A stretch of DNA of 8,748 bases from CAZXBB01 sp964638815 (GCA_964638815.1 CAZXBB010000434.1:1-8748), one strand, 5' to 3'. Shown: positions 1 through 7,594, counted from the stretch's first letter. The notes: generated from the sequence alone by a model not told the origin. Program-made: numbers and translations.

Positions 1-137
1 GCGCCCACGGCCGCGCACCCGGCCGCGCACCCGGCCGCGCCCACGGCCGCGCACCCGGCCGCGCCCACGGCCGCGCCCACGGCCGCGCCGGCCGCGCACC
101 CGGCCGCGCCCACGGCCGCGCACCCGGCCGCGCCCAC
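1..137. repeat. 12-bp tandem repeat array in two unit versions
   Basis: The array is built from 12-bp units in two versions, A = GGCCGCGCACCC and B = GGCCGCGCCCAC. The window opens inside a unit (1-8 is the tail of B). The order is then A (9), A (21), B (33), A (45), B (57), B (69), a shortened 9-bp unit GGCCGCGCC (81-89), A (90), B (102), A (114), B (126-137). Every unit length is a multiple of three, so no reading frame shifts, and no stop codon occurs in the frames examined. Each unit start carries the palindrome CGGCCG. The array lies just downstream of the minus-strand decarboxylase gene and continues beyond the left edge, so its full size is unknown. The G-rich strand is the minus strand. 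It is probably an intergenic minisatellite; low-complexity coding sequence from a gene to the left cannot be excluded. Confidence 0.9.
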
Positions 138-165
138 GCCACTCACCCCGCCGCGCCCACGCCAC

Positions 166-175
<10 letters not shown>
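130..175. repeat. Tandem 23-bp duplication at the end of the decarboxylase gene
   Basis: Two identical 23-bp copies lie head to tail at 130-152 and 153-175, each made of GCGCCCAC followed by GCCACTCACCCCGCC. The first 8 bp of copy one are also the end of the last 12-bp array unit, so the two repeats are nested at a junction. The second copy contains the stop codon (166-168) and the final codons of the minus-strand decarboxylase gene. Because 23 is not a multiple of three, the matching TGA in copy one (143-145) is in another frame. Losing or gaining a copy would leave the protein end unchanged. It probably arose by slippage. Confidence 0.9.
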
Positions 176-1581
<1,406 letters not shown>

Positions 1582-1595
1582 CGTCCGGCGACCGT

Positions 1596-3302
1596 CTACA
1601 GCGGCAGGGACTCCAGCTCCTCCGCCACGGCGTCCATCAGACGCGACACGGTCGCCGGTCCGAAATCGAACGTCAGCCCCGCCGCGGCGAAGAGCTCCGG
1701 CAGCGGGCGCGAGCCGCCGAGCTCCATCGCCTTCATGTAGTTGGCGATGGCCGACTTCTCGTCCTCGCGCGACTGGAGCCAGAGCTGGAGCGCGCCGAGC
1801 TGCGCGATGCCGTACTCGATGTAGTAGAACGGCACCTCGAAGAGGTGGAGCTGGCGCTGCCACAGGATGGCGCGGTACTGCTCGAGCCCTTCCCAGCTCA
1901 CGGCGGCGCCGAAGCGCCGGTCGAGGTCGAGCCACCGGGCGGTGCGCTCCTCTCGCGTGTGGCCGGGGTGCGTGTAGAGCCAGTGCTGGAAGGCGTCGAT
2001 GGTCGCGATCCACGGCAGGAGACGCGACAGCGCTTCGAGGTGCGTGCGCTTCGCACGGGCGAGATCGGCCTCGTCGTCGTAGAACTCGCCGAGGTACGGC
2101 TGCGCCATGAGCTCCATGCTCATTGACGCGACCTCGCAGAACTCGATCGGGGCGTGGCGGTAGTCCACGAGCGGGTCGTTCTTCGCGAGGATCGAGTGAA
2201 ACGCGTGGCCGGCCTCGTGGATCATCGTCTCGAGGTCCGACTGCATCCCCGTCGCGTTCATGAAGATGAACGGCTTGCGGCTGCGGTCGCGGTTCTGCTG
2301 GTAGCCGCCCGGCGCCTTGCCCTTGCGCGATTCGAGATCGAGGCTCTCGCCGTCACGCATCGTGTCGAACATCGCGCCGAGCGAGGAGTCCATGCGGTGG
2401 AAGACGAGCGATGTCTTCTCGACCATCTCCTCGGCGTGCTCGAAGGGGCGCAGCGGGTCGCGGCCGCGGATGTCGACGGCGAGGTCCCACGGTCGCAGCG
2501 GATCAACGCCCAGCGCTTCCTGCCGCTCCCGGTTGAGCCGCCGCGCGATCGGCACGCACACCTTCTCGGCCGCTTCGTGGAACGCCTCGCAGTCGGCGGG
2601 CGTGTAGTCGAACCGGTGCTTCGCCCTGAACATGTAGTCGCGGTAGTTCTCGAAGCCGGCGTTGGCGGCGATCTTCGCGCGGACGTCCAGCATCCCGTCG
2701 AAGATGTCGCTCAGCTTCTCCCGGTCCTGCGCGCGTCGCTCGGCGACCAGCCGCCATGCCTCCTCGCGGGTCGCCCGGTCGGTCTCCTCGAGGTGCCTGC
2801 CCATCATCGGCAGCGTCTTCTCCTCGCCGCGGAAGGTGACGGTCATCGCGCCGCACGTCTCGCTGTACTGCTGGCCGAGCTTCGTGTCCTCCGTCTGGAG
2901 CGGGACGTTCTCCTCGCGGAACAGCTCGACGTCCGCGGTGAGATCGCGCAGCAGGACGCCGTAGCGTTCCGGGTCGAGCGACTTGCGGTGCGGGCTCGAG
3001 ACGATCCTGCGGTCGATCTCGAAGGAGATCTTCTTGAGCTCCGGCTCGACGTTCTCCACGAACGCGAGGTACGCGTTCTTCCGCGTCTCGTCGTCCGTGT
3101 GGCAGGTCATCTCGATGTAGAGGTTCGCGTGCGCCTCGCGGACGGCGGCGTCGAGCTCGCTGCGATCGAGGAGGAGCTGCTCGAGGCAGCCGCCGCACTT
3201 CAGCTCCCGCTCCAGCAGGGCGCGGTACAGCGGCTCCAGGTTCTCCCACTTCGACGCGTCGAGCTCGGCGGGGACGAAATCGGTGACGGTGGCGTTGGTC
3301 AT
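1596..3302 (-). CDS. M3 family zinc oligoendopeptidase (PepF-like)
   Basis: The predicted 568-residue protein is a cytosolic zinc metallopeptidase of family M3 (oligoendopeptidase F branch) that cuts short peptides. The zinc site is IHEAGHAFHS at 361-370, with His362 and His366 as ligands and Glu363 as catalytic base. The third ligand is probably Glu390 in EFCEVAS, about 28 residues later as in the family. The C-terminal substrate-binding helix is also present (FEVPFYYIEYGIAQLGALQLW region, 488-508), with its conserved tyrosines. The N-terminal part (about 1-200) is the helical lid. There is no signal peptide. An unusual CGGC sits at 36-39. The ATG at 3302 is the only sensible start; upstream there is just a weak GAG about 10 nt away. 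The gene follows lspA by 42 nt and is followed after 14 nt by the decarboxylase, which fits co-transcription. Substrate range cannot be told from sequence. Confidence 0.95.
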   Translation of the reverse strand: MTNATVTDFVPAELDASKWENLEPLYRALLERELKCGGCLEQLLLDRSELDAAVREAHANLYIEMTCHTDDETRKNAYLAFVENVEPELKKISFEIDRRIVSSPHRKSLDPERYGVLLRDLTADVELFREENVPLQTEDTKLGQQYSETCGAMTVTFRGEEKTLPMMGRHLEETDRATREEAWRLVAERRAQDREKLSDIFDGMLDVRAKIAANAGFENYRDYMFRAKHRFDYTPADCEAFHEAAEKVCVPIARRLNRERQEALGVDPLRPWDLAVDIRGRDPLRPFEHAEEMVEKTSLVFHRMDSSLGAMFDTMRDGESLDLESRKGKAPGGYQQNRDRSRKPFIFMNATGMQSDLETMIHEAGHAFHSILAKNDPLVDYRHAPIEFCEVASMSMELMAQPYLGEFYDDEADLARAKRTHLEALSRLLPWIATIDAFQHWLYTHPGHTREERTARWLDLDRRFGAAVSWEGLEQYRAILWQRQLHLFEVPFYYIEYGIAQLGALQLWLQSREDEKSAIANYMKAMELGGSRPLPELFAAAGLTFDFGPATVSRLMDAVAEELESLPL

Positions 3303-3339
3303 GGGTGCGGGTCTCGTTTGGGGTCGGCCCGGAGTGTAA

Positions 3340-3349
3340 CGTGATCACG
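3340..3349. other. Perfect 10-bp palindrome over the lspA stop codon
   Basis: CGTGATCACG reads the same on both strands and has the lspA TGA (3347-3345 on the minus strand) inside it. On the minus strand the next bases give TACACT (3338-3333), a four-of-six match to a -10 box, but no matching -35 is visible. It could be a small operator or internal promoter for the M3 peptidase gene, or chance. Confidence 0.25.
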
Positions 3350-3974
3350 CGGCGCCGGAGACCTTCTTCGCCTTCGCCGCCGCCTTGTCGTGCCGGTACA
3401 TCAGGATCATCAGCACGACGAGCCCAACGATCAGGCACACGTCCGCGATGTTGAAGATCCAGGGGTAGAGCCCGGCGCTGCCGTCCGGCCAGTGCAGGCC
3501 GAAGGGGAGGCGGACACCCGGGAAGAGCAGGAGCATGTCGCGGACGAGCCCGAACGCGATCCGGTCCGAGAGGTTGCCGAGGGCGCCGGCGAGAACCGCC
3601 GCCAGCGCGAGGTGCAGCACGCGCGCGCGCGGGTCGCTGCGCAGGAACACGACCACGATCACGCACGACGCGACCACGCTGAACGCGATGAACGCCCACC
3701 GCCCGCCTTGGCCAAGCCCGAACACCGCGCCCTCGTTCACCGTGAGGTGCAGCGCGAGGATCTTCGGGACGAGGATGCGCGAGTCGTGCGGCGGGATCGC
3801 GTCCCGGCCGGACCCGCCGAGCCCGTCGAGGACGACTGGCGTGCCGGCGACGCGCTCGAAGGCGAGCGACTTCACGACGAGGTCGACGGTGAGAAGCGCC
3901 GCGGCGGTGACGACGAACAGCGCGATGGCGGGACGGTGACGGAGGGCGCGCGGCTGGACGTCTGCGGAAGCCAT
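3345..3974 (-). CDS. lspA: Lipoprotein signal peptidase (signal peptidase II)
   Basis: LspA is the inner-membrane aspartyl protease that cleaves the signal peptide of prolipoproteins before the lipid-modified cysteine. The predicted protein has 209 residues, longer than the usual 150-170. Family marks in order are Asp31 and Lys35 in the first helix (VDLVVK), NEGAVFG at 80-86, GNLSDR at 133-138, Asp146 in LVRDML, and Asp178 in FNIADVC; Asp146 and Asp178 are the expected catalytic pair. Four membrane helices are readable at about 15-34, 93-111, 117-135 and 173-192. The extra length lies in a loop at about 43-70 and another at 150-170, both likely periplasmic, plus a Lys/Ala-rich tail. The ATG at 3974 is chosen because it puts a short basic N-terminus directly before helix one; longer in-frame extensions run into ispE. 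It sits 32 nt after ispE. The first divergent gene encodes a lipoprotein, a likely client. Confidence 0.94.
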   Translation of the reverse strand: MASADVQPRALRHRPAIALFVVTAAALLTVDLVVKSLAFERVAGTPVVLDGLGGSGRDAIPPHDSRILVPKILALHLTVNEGAVFGLGQGGRWAFIAFSVVASCVIVVVFLRSDPRARVLHLALAAVLAGALGNLSDRIAFGLVRDMLLLFPGVRLPFGLHWPDGSAGLYPWIFNIADVCLIVGLVVLMILMYRHDKAAAKAKKVSGAA

Positions 3975-4006
3975 CGGTCGGGATGATAGCCCGAAAGCGG
4001 GGCGGG

Positions 4007-4957
4007 TCAGTTTCCTGCGGCGCGCAGCAGGTCGCCCGCACCCGCGGGGGGCCACGCCGGCGCCGTCGTTCGCGCCGGCACCGCAGGCAGCCCATGCCGC
4101 CGCGTGATCGCCTTCGCGAGGAACCCCGCGTGCGTCGGACCGTCGCACAGAACGAAGATGCTCGAGCCGGAGCCGCACACGTGGGCGGGGCGCTCGGCGA
4201 TCGCCGACACGAGGGCGATCTCGCCGTCGAGACCGGGGCTCGCCCGGACCGCGGCGCGGGCGAGATCGTTGAACGGCGCGTCGGGGCGCAGCCCGCCGCC
4301 GGCGTCGATCACCGATGCCGCGAGCATTCGCACCGCGTCCGTCTCCAGCCGCGTCGCCGGGCGATCGTCGTAGTGCTTGTACACGACGCCCGTTGCGCAC
4401 TGCCGATCGGGAAAAACGAGCACGACGTCGAGCGCCGGGGCGCGCCCGTGCGGGGTGACGCGTTCGCCGAGCCCCTCGACGATCGCGCTGCCGCCGTGGA
4501 CGAGAAACGGCACGTCGGACCCCAGCTTCGCGCCGATTTCGGCCAGCTCCTTCACCGGCCGGCCGAGGGCGAAGAGCCCGTTCAGCGCGTGCAGCATCGC
4601 CGCCGCGTTGGCGGAGCCGCCGCCCAATCCGCCGCTCACCGGGATCCGCTTGGACAGCTTGAGCTGGATCGGGAGCTTCCGGCCGAGGTGCGTCTCGAGC
4701 GCGAGGTGGGCGCGGACCGCGAGGTCGTCGCTGATCGACCAGTCGATCTCGCTGCGCCGGAGGGCGTCATCATGCCAGAGGATCGCGTATCGGGAGAAGC
4801 GGTCCATCGGCAGCCGCGTCACCAAGAGCTCGTCCGCCAGGTCGAGCGTCACCATCCACGAGCAGATCGGGTGCATCCCGTCGCCCGCCCGCGGGCCGAC
4901 CGCGAGGGCAAGGTTGAGCTTGGCCGGGGCCAAGACGGTGACGCATTCCGTCGACAT
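4007..4957 (-). CDS. ispE: 4-diphosphocytidyl-2-C-methyl-D-erythritol kinase
   Basis: IspE is a cytosolic GHMP-family kinase that phosphorylates CDP-methylerythritol with ATP in the MEP (non-mevalonate) route to isoprenoid precursors. The predicted protein has 316 residues, slightly above the usual 280-300, with the excess in an Ala/Pro-rich tail after about 290. Three GHMP motifs are visible: APAKLNL at 10-16 with the conserved Lys13, the ATP-binding PVSGGLGGGSANAA at 106-119, and CGSGSSIF at 261-268. Asp148 in GSDVPF matches the catalytic aspartate. The start is the ATG at 4957, directly before the first motif. No good ribosome binding site is present: the nearest purine run, AAGA, is only about 4 nt away. 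It is the first gene of the minus-strand block and is probably driven by the divergent intergenic region. It indicates that the organism uses the MEP route. Confidence 0.95.
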   Translation of the reverse strand: MSTECVTVLAPAKLNLALAVGPRAGDGMHPICSWMVTLDLADELLVTRLPMDRFSRYAILWHDDALRRSEIDWSISDDLAVRAHLALETHLGRKLPIQLKLSKRIPVSGGLGGGSANAAAMLHALNGLFALGRPVKELAEIGAKLGSDVPFLVHGGSAIVEGLGERVTPHGRAPALDVVLVFPDRQCATGVVYKHYDDRPATRLETDAVRMLAASVIDAGGGLRPDAPFNDLARAAVRASPGLDGEIALVSAIAERPAHVCGSGSSIFVLCDGPTHAGFLAKAITRRHGLPAVPARTTAPAWPPAGAGDLLRAAGN

Positions 4958-4965
4958 TGGGTCTT

Positions 4966-4988
4966 AGCATAGTGATGTCTCAGCATAG
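4966..4988 (-). promoter_or_regulatory. Repeated TATGCT box, candidate -10 element(s) for ispE
   Basis: On the minus strand CTATGCT occurs twice, at 4988-4982 and 4972-4966, 16 nt apart, in an AT-rich patch unlike its surroundings. Each TATGCT matches the -10 consensus at four of six positions. No convincing -35 is present; TTCTTG lies 17 nt upstream of the distal box but matches poorly. If the proximal box is used, transcription would begin within a few bases of the ispE ATG, giving an almost leaderless message. This is inference from position and base composition. Confidence 0.3.
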
Positions 4989-5096
4989 GGACGCCGCGGC
5001 CACGCAAGAACCGGCGGGCAGGGTCGTTCTGAAGCTCCCGGGACCGCCGCGCGCGCGCCGAACGTCCCAGAACACGAATCCGGCCCTCCAGCCACC

Positions 5097-5135
5097 GGCC
5101 CCCCGGCCCCCGGCCCCCCGGCCCCCAGCCCCCGG
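5097..5135. repeat. C-rich heptamer/octamer array before the lipoprotein gene
   Basis: Units GGCCCCCC (8), GGCCCCC (7), GGCCCCCC (8), GGCCCCC (7) and AGCCCCC (7) follow each other, so the first four form a 15-bp dimer repeated twice. This gives five C-runs of five or six bases spaced by two bases, with a sixth at 5139-5143. The complementary minus strand therefore has closely spaced G-runs able to form a G-quadruplex. The array ends 11 nt before the start codon of the downstream gene. The heptamer differs by one base from the GGCTCCC units at 6338-6351. Confidence 0.85.
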
Positions 5136-5146
5136 AAACCCCCGCC

Positions 5147-6322
5147 ATGCGACGACGACGCCCCAACCGTCCGCTCTCCGCCCTTGCCCTCGGCATCCTC
5201 CTCAGCGGAGCCGCCGGGCTCCTCTCCGGCTGCGACGACAGCCCGTCGGGCAGCACGGTCACGCCTGCTTCCTCGACAACGCCCGCCCCGGCTGCCTCCG
5301 CCGCGCCGGCCGCGGACGCGTCCTTCACGCCGGTGCCCGGCGGACCGCGCATCGAGTTCGCCCGGATGCGACACGACTTCGGCGTCATCACCGATACGAA
5401 GTCGCACCGGACGACCTTCACGTTCCGCAACGTCGGCGACAGTGTGCTTCAGATCAAAGACATCAAGGCGGCGTGCGGGTGCACGGTCCCCGTGCTCGCG
5501 AAGCGACAGTACCTGCCCGGCGAGGGGGGCGAGATCGAGGTGGTCTTCGATCCGAAGGGCAAGGAGGACAAGACGGACAAGACGCTCACGGTAATCTCCA
5601 ACTCGGCGACCGGAGCCACGACGGAGCTCGGCTTCACGTCGATGATTCACCCGCTCGTCTCGATCGAGCGTCTCCAGCGTATCGGCAACGTGAAGCTCGG
5701 CACCGATTTCCGGCACGTCGTGCCGATCTACTACCGCGATCCGGACCTGCGGATCGACTCGGTTTCCGTCACCGACGAGAATGGACAACTCGATGACATC
5801 CACGCGACCGTCCTGAACAAGGACACCATCGACCGCACCGGGGACGACGGAGTCCTCTACCGCGCGGACATCGAGGTGACGGTGAGCCGCGACCGGCCGT
5901 GGGGCATGCTCTTCGCGACGAAGCTCTCGGTCGACGTGAACGGACGCCCCACCCCCGACGCGGACCCGATCGACTTCAACTACACGGCGTTCCTCATGGG
6001 GAGCGTCTTCGGCGAGATCCACGCGCAGCCCGGCATCATCTCGTTCGGCGCGCCGCTGTCGCCCGGCGACTCGTACTCGAAGTCGATCCAGCTCTTCCGC
6101 CCGAACCGCGAGCCGTTCAAGGTCACCTCGGTGCGCGTCGTCGAGTCCACGATGCCCGGTCTGACGCCCGTCGCCGAGCCCGTCACCACGGGGCGTTACG
6201 ACCTGAAGCTCGAGGGCAACGTCGGCAGCTTCCACGGCCGGATCCGCGGCATGCTCAGCGTGGCCACGGACGTCCCGGGCGAGGAGGAGCTCCGGATCCC
6301 GTTCTCGGGGCAGGTGCAGTAG
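5147..6322 (+). CDS. DUF1573 domain lipoprotein
   Basis: The predicted 391-residue protein starts with a lipoprotein signal: basic MRRRRPNR, a hydrophobic stretch, and lipobox LLSGC with the lipidated Cys29. A Ser/Ala/Pro/Thr linker (31-62) leads to a DUF1573 domain at about 68-165, recognised by MRHDFGVI, FRNVGDSVLQI, the hallmark CGCT with Cys110 and Cys112, and LPGEGGEIEVVFDP. DUF1573 is an Ig-like beta domain of unknown role, common in Bacteroidetes and planctomycetes. The remainder looks like further beta-rich modules, and about 285-391 resembles a second Ig-like unit (PGIISFGAPLSPGDSY to the ELRIPFSGQV end). It should sit on a membrane facing the periplasm after LspA processing. The ATG at 5147 is favoured because the signal peptide follows at once. 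The leader is C-rich and the only SD-like bases are GGAAA at 5134-5138. Function is unknown; the domain call is firm. Confidence 0.93.
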   Translation: MRRRRPNRPLSALALGILLSGAAGLLSGCDDSPSGSTVTPASSTTPAPAASAAPAADASFTPVPGGPRIEFARMRHDFGVITDTKSHRTTFTFRNVGDSVLQIKDIKAACGCTVPVLAKRQYLPGEGGEIEVVFDPKGKEDKTDKTLTVISNSATGATTELGFTSMIHPLVSIERLQRIGNVKLGTDFRHVVPIYYRDPDLRIDSVSVTDENGQLDDIHATVLNKDTIDRTGDDGVLYRADIEVTVSRDRPWGMLFATKLSVDVNGRPTPDADPIDFNYTAFLMGSVFGEIHAQPGIISFGAPLSPGDSYSKSIQLFRPNREPFKVTSVRVVESTMPGLTPVAEPVTTGRYDLKLEGNVGSFHGRIRGMLSVATDVPGEEELRIPFSGQVQ

Positions 6323-6391
6323 GCTCTTTTTTTGGCAGGGAGCCGGGAGCCGGCAGCGAAGCGCGCCCTCGGAATGGCCGAAGAGTGTCGC
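6323..6391 (+). other. Short gap with a T7 run and duplicated GGGAGCC heptamer
   Basis: Directly after the lipoprotein stop codon comes a run of seven T (6327-6333), striking in such GC-rich DNA, then two tandem GGGAGCC units (6338-6351). No GC-rich hairpin precedes the T run, so it is not a convincing intrinsic terminator. Part of this gap is open in the frame of the next gene, with possible starts TTG 6332 and ATG 6374, so it may be partly coding if an upstream start is used. Confidence 0.6.
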
Positions 6392-7087
6392 ATGGGCGCG
6401 CCCGAGCTCTGGCGAATCCTGGTCAGTCTCGTCGGCGCCGGTCTTGCGTTCGGCGCCGTGCTCGCCGTCGCGCGGCTGCTGCGCTTCGATCCGTCGCGCC
6501 TGCCGAAGCACTGGATTCCGCCCGCCGTGACGCTGTTCATGATGATGACCTCGGTCGCGCTGCTCCTCACGCTGGTGCCGCGGGGACCGCAGCGGGCGTC
6601 CGCTGGAGCGGAGGTGGAGGAACGCCCCCGGAGCCTCGCGACGTCGCCCTGGAGGTTCCGCGTCTACCAGCTCGAGAACTGGGGCGAGATCGCCCGCCGC
6701 ATGGGCGCGGGCGAGCAGTTCTCGCGCAACATGCTCGAGGAGCTCAAGGCGCTCGGGGCCAGCGTGCGCCGCGGTGCGGAGAACGACCTGCCGCTGGACC
6801 TCTACGAGAACGGCCGGCGGCCGTCGAGCGAGCGGCTCCGGCACTTCATGCCCTTCGTCCCGTTCATGTGCGTGTCCGGTCGCGTGTCGCGGACCAAAGA
6901 CGGCCGGTTCGAGGCCACCGTCGAGCTCCACGAGATCGACCGGCGCGTGCGCTCGAAGAAGCTCTGGTCGAAGACCGCGGCGTTCCGGGGCACGGATCAG
7001 AGCAGCCTCGAGGCGGCTCGCGAAGTGGTCTCCGGCATCGCGGCGCGGGCAAGGGCCGAGGCCGAAGGCGTCGGGGCAGGCAACTGA
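6392..7087 (+). CDS. Two-helix membrane protein with a TolB-N/FlgO-like C-terminal module, function unknown
   Basis: The predicted protein has 231 residues from the ATG at 6392. Two hydrophobic helices are seen at about 8-30 and 42-63, followed by an acidic/basic linker and a soluble domain at about 85-225. The pattern CVSGRVSRTKDGRF, then EATVELHEID, then KLWSKTAAFRG and a final amphipathic helix, resembles the TolB-N/FlgO-like layout (strand with Gly, strand, loop, LWS, helix). That is a pattern-level match only, not a family assignment. The start at 6392 is preferred because GAAGAG (6379-6384) lies about 7 nt upstream. In-frame ATG at 6374 (237 residues) and TTG at 6332 (251 residues) are alternatives with poorer leaders. 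The gene lies 69 nt after the lipoprotein gene and before a PilZ gene on the same strand, which suggests an envelope-related group. No gene name is recognised. Confidence 0.8.
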   Translation: MGAPELWRILVSLVGAGLAFGAVLAVARLLRFDPSRLPKHWIPPAVTLFMMMTSVALLLTLVPRGPQRASAGAEVEERPRSLATSPWRFRVYQLENWGEIARRMGAGEQFSRNMLEELKALGASVRRGAENDLPLDLYENGRRPSSERLRHFMPFVPFMCVSGRVSRTKDGRFEATVELHEIDRRVRSKKLWSKTAAFRGTDQSSLEAAREVVSGIAARARAEAEGVGAGN

Positions 7088-7164
7088 TGCGCTGCCGATA
7101 ACCGGGACCGGACGCGGCCGAGCCCGGCTCATTCCGCGCGACGAACGGACCGATATCACCCGTC

Positions 7165-7509
7165 ATGATCGCCACCGACGCAGACCGCCGCGCGAACCCC
7201 CGTCTTTCGCTGACGCGCGCGTGCAAGGTGCTGGAGCCGCGCTCGGGCAAGTACGTCGGCGGCGTGACGTGCAACGTGGCGGCCGGGGGCGTACTGCTGC
7301 GACTCGATCGCGAGCTCGACCTCGAGCCGGGCGACGTGCTGTACGTCGGCATCACGCGGAAGCCGCGGCAGGGCCTCCTGCGCTCGCGCGACCTCTTCGA
7401 GGCCGCCGTCGTGCGCTCCCTCAACGTCACGACGGGCGGATCCGCGGTCGCCGTTCGCTTCCGCGATCCCGCGTCGGACCTGCACCTGCCGGTCCTCCAG
7501 GCCGCGTGA
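7165..7509 (+). CDS. Stand-alone PilZ domain protein, likely cyclic-di-GMP receptor
   Basis: The predicted 114-residue protein is essentially one PilZ beta-barrel with no signal peptide or membrane segment, so it should be cytosolic. The two cyclic-di-GMP binding elements are visible: RxxxR as Arg9-Arg13 (RANPR) and the (D/N)x(S/A)xxG loop as Asn37-Val-Ala39-Ala-Gly-Gly42 (NVAAGG). Further strands run through DLEPGDVLYVGI, FEAAVVRSLN and GSAVAVRFRD. PilZ proteins commonly relay cyclic-di-GMP levels to motility, exopolysaccharide or surface functions; which one applies here cannot be told. The start is the ATG at 7165, with no clear ribosome binding site in the 77-nt gap after the membrane protein gene. 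That gap shows only a weak CCGGG...CCCGG pairing. The next gene, nadA, begins 85 nt downstream and is probably unrelated in function. Confidence 0.9.
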   Translation: MIATDADRRANPRLSLTRACKVLEPRSGKYVGGVTCNVAAGGVLLRLDRELDLEPGDVLYVGITRKPRQGLLRSRDLFEAAVVRSLNVTTGGSAVAVRFRDPASDLHLPVLQAA

Positions 7510-7594
7510 TCCCGCCCCCTCCCGGGCATACCATTCTCGCTTTGGGCGTCCGACGCGGTCCCGCGGCGGCCTGCCCGCGATGCGAGAAACGGCA

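Larger units (their letters stand above)
4958..5146. promoter_or_regulatory. Divergent intergenic region between ispE and the lipoprotein gene
   Basis: This 189-nt gap separates the two divergent gene blocks and must carry at least one promoter in each direction. The ispE end is AT-richer than its surroundings and the opposite end is an almost pure C/G repeat. I see no open frame with gene-like features, no RNA gene and no clear terminator. No plus-strand promoter could be assigned. Confidence 0.6.

Noticed and set aside
1..137. The 12-bp array as a CRISPR or as a coding tail of a plus-strand gene
   Set aside because: There are no spacers, so it is not CRISPR. The open plus frame runs without stop deep into the decarboxylase gene, so it cannot be a normal gene end.
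1582..2013. Upstream extension of the decarboxylase frame to 2013
   Set aside because: The added sequence is Arg/Ala-rich and overlaps the M3 peptidase gene; family homology begins right after the ATG at 1581.
2154..3344. Long plus-strand open frame opposite the M3 peptidase
   Set aside because: It mirrors the HEAGH peptidase gene and has no recognisable domain; its composition is that of an antisense shadow.
3975..4400. Upstream extension of the lspA frame to 4400
   Set aside because: It overlaps the ispE motifs in another frame and is Arg-rich; the ATG at 3974 gives a normal LspA N-terminus.
6327..6333. T7 run as an intrinsic terminator after the lipoprotein gene
   Set aside because: No stable GC-rich stem-loop precedes the T run, and the next gene follows closely on the same strand.
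4964..7159. Very long minus-strand open frame (731 codons) under the lipoprotein and membrane protein genes
   Set aside because: The plus strand here has a signal peptide with lipobox, a DUF1573 domain and membrane helices; the minus frame is Arg/His/Glu-rich without motifs.
7510..7594. A promoter for nadA around TACCAT (7529-7534)
   Set aside because: It matches the -10 consensus at four of six positions only and has no -35 partner at the right distance.
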